NCBI GenBank assembly: GCA_902386085.1
Contig: CABMIA010000135.1
Coordinates: forward strand, 1 to 5,932
DNA from: an uncultured archaeon
Lineage (GTDB): Archaea; Halobacteriota; Methanosarcinia; Methanosarcinales; Methanoperedenaceae
Direction: 5' to 3'
Length of the DNA stretch: 5,932 bases
The notes beneath the pieces are model-generated. The model searched no databases. It was given only the letters and a program-made list of their open reading frames with translations, and was not told where the DNA came from. Shown piece by piece: positions 4,788 to 5,932 of the stretch. Both the position numbers and the translations under genes were made by a program. Positions within the stretch are counted from its first letter, which is position 1, and every line of letters starts with the position of its first letter.

Positions 4788-5932
4788 GTCTTGACTCAAT
4801 TTAATGATTTTTTTATTTATTTCATATACCATTTCTGGATTTATAGTTTTTCCGTCTACAGTCACAGATTTACCTTGAGCAAGCCTACCGTAAAGCGGCC
4901 CTTCGGTGATGCCGAGGGATTTTGCCCGCTCCGGGCTGAACTTCCTCTCTATTAACTGCACTGTTCCTTTATTTATCTCGACTTCATACTTTTTCTTCAG
5001 GATTTCCATGCACTTTTCGGTCAATTCCTCAGCAGCCAGCCTCGCGCAGTTGCTGTCAAGCCCGATCAGGACATGGGCGAACCTTCCGTCTTCATATTCT
5101 ATGTACGCAATGTTATGGTCTGAAAGGAATTTCTTGAGGCTTTCCCTGTCGAGTTTTTCGGCTTCAGATAAAAGAGCGGGATTGATGCGTGCGATCTTTA
5201 CTTTCGGACAGATGCAGTTCTGGCATGTTGCTATCTCGCATTTTATGCCGTTAGTGATCATGGGTCGCCCTTTGGGGCACACTTCCCTGGCTTTTTGCCG
5301 GAGCTGCTGGCAGAACTGCCATGGTATCCCTTCCATATCCCTTATATCGCTCTCTTTGAGCACTTCAAATCCTAATTTTCCAATTATCGCTCCCAGTTTT
5401 TCGCGCTGTTCCGCTTTCATGGATTTCCTGTCAAAGTAGGCAAAATCAGCTTTTGATTTCAGGATGGATTCTCTTATGATATCTTCATCCAGTTCGGAAA
5501 GCGCATGTGACGGGAATATATGCCCGAAAGTAACGTCAGTCTCAAGGATAAGGGAAGTCTGCCTCGGGGCATAATGAGTGCCCCCGAAACCCACGGCAAC
5601 AGGCGAATCATTTTCTTTCAGCATCAGGATGGCGTTTGCAACAACCCTTCCGGCTGCTTCATCTTCCCATTGATTTTCATTGCTTCCGATCTCGATAAAA
5701 ACAGAAGGTACCTCAATATCGCTCGGTCCGTGATGCGTGGATTCAAGTGTGACTTCGTATTCCTCGTTCCCTGCCAATATCTTAAGAGAGCGAAGAAGTG
5801 ATTTTACAGCCTGTGGCGCCGCAAATGAAAGTTGTTTGCTCTGTCCTCCGAACTTTGCCTCACCCACATTGCCTGTGGAATGAACCGTAAGAATCGCCCG
5901 CCCGTCCTTGCTCCTGTGTTTGGAAGCAAAAA
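4785..5932 (-). CDS. dtdA: D-aminoacyl-tRNA deacylase (DTD2/DtdA), 5' end outside the window
   Basis: DtdA hydrolyses D-amino acids from mischarged tRNAs in archaea and is a zinc-dependent enzyme unrelated in fold to bacterial DTD1. The frame is open to the right edge and carries family sequence before any candidate start: FASKHRSKDGRAILTVH, then GEAKFGG (residues 23-29 of the 381 visible). The GTG at 5867 is therefore internal and the true start lies outside. Core motifs are STHHGP (64-69), FIEIGS (78-83), GFGGTHYAP (114-122) and GHIFPSHAL (136-144). The core seems to end near visible residue 200. It is followed by an extension of about 180 residues, known in many euryarchaeal members, with a five-cysteine segment (218-241) and a C-terminal block AKSLGITEGPLYGRL...GKSVTVDG (about 335-361) that resembles a segment of tRNase Z. 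First gene seen of the dtdA-ftsZ-queE operon. Confidence 0.94.
   Translation of the reverse strand, partial: FASKHRSKDGRAILTVHSTGNVGEAKFGGQSKQLSFAAPQAVKSLLRSLKILAGNEEYEVTLESTHHGPSDIEVPSVFIEIGSNENQWEDEAAGRVVANAILMLKENDSPVAVGFGGTHYAPRQTSLILETDVTFGHIFPSHALSELDEDIIRESILKSKADFAYFDRKSMKAEQREKLGAIIGKLGFEVLKESDIRDMEGIPWQFCQQLRQKAREVCPKGRPMITNGIKCEIATCQNCICPKVKIARINPALLSEAEKLDRESLKKFLSDHNIAYIEYEDGRFAHVLIGLDSNCARLAAEELTEKCMEILKKKYEVEINKGTVQLIERKFSPERAKSLGITEGPLYGRLAQGKSVTVDGKTINPEMVYEINKKIIKLSQD

Noticed and set aside
3898..4794. Plus-strand open frame of 298 codons
   Set aside because: It mirrors the ftsZ gene on the opposite strand, is low-complexity Ser/Pro/Thr-rich, and arises from codon bias in ftsZ.
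4785..5867. GTG at 5867 as the start of dtdA
   Set aside because: The same frame continues to the window edge with clear DtdA family sequence, so this GTG is an internal valine codon.

Overview
The window looks like chromosomal DNA from a methanogen-related euryarchaeon of the Methanosarcinales/Methanoperedens type. This placement rests on gene content: an archaeal RNase P Rpp30 protein, a methanogen-type FtsZ1, an archaeal-type D-aminoacyl-tRNA deacylase (DTD2 family) with a long C-terminal extension, and a small protein resembling the methanosarcinal DUF5371 family. Promoters are of the AT-rich TATA-box kind and several Shine-Dalgarno sites match the archaeal GGAGGTGA consensus. The species is inference. 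I see no insertion sequence, CRISPR array, tRNA or rRNA.

Left part (1-1187). A divergent pair flanks a roughly 300-base intergenic region. On the minus strand is the 5' part of rnp3 (RNase P protein 3), cut by the window edge and probably expressed from a nearly leaderless transcript. On the plus strand is a tight two-gene unit: a 46-residue protein that reads like a minimal ribbon-helix-helix DNA-binding protein, then an unrecognised 85-residue protein starting one base after its stop. The shared intergenic region carries a cluster of GTGAT/ATCAC half-sites, including a perfect 14-base palindrome just upstream of the plus-strand TATA box, and a tandem 8-base repeat next to the rnp3 promoter. 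This autoregulation-like layout is the most interesting candidate system here.

Middle part (1218-2912). A minus-strand pair encodes a DUF3303 protein and a xylose-isomerase-like TIM-barrel protein; the start codon of the latter lies in a 9-base-pair hairpin. Divergent from this pair is a secreted lipoprotein with potential N-glycosylation sites. A dyad lies between the two divergent starts. The lipoprotein gene ends tail-to-tail with queE, their stop codons overlapping.

Right part (2909-5932). A compact minus-strand operon, dtdA-ftsZ1-queE, has gaps of 9 and 16 bases. DtdA removes D-amino acids from tRNA, FtsZ1 polymerises for cell division, and QueE makes the 7-deazaguanine precursor of archaeosine in tRNA. 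dtdA runs off the right edge, so its N-terminus is missing. With rnp3, three of the recognised genes concern tRNA.
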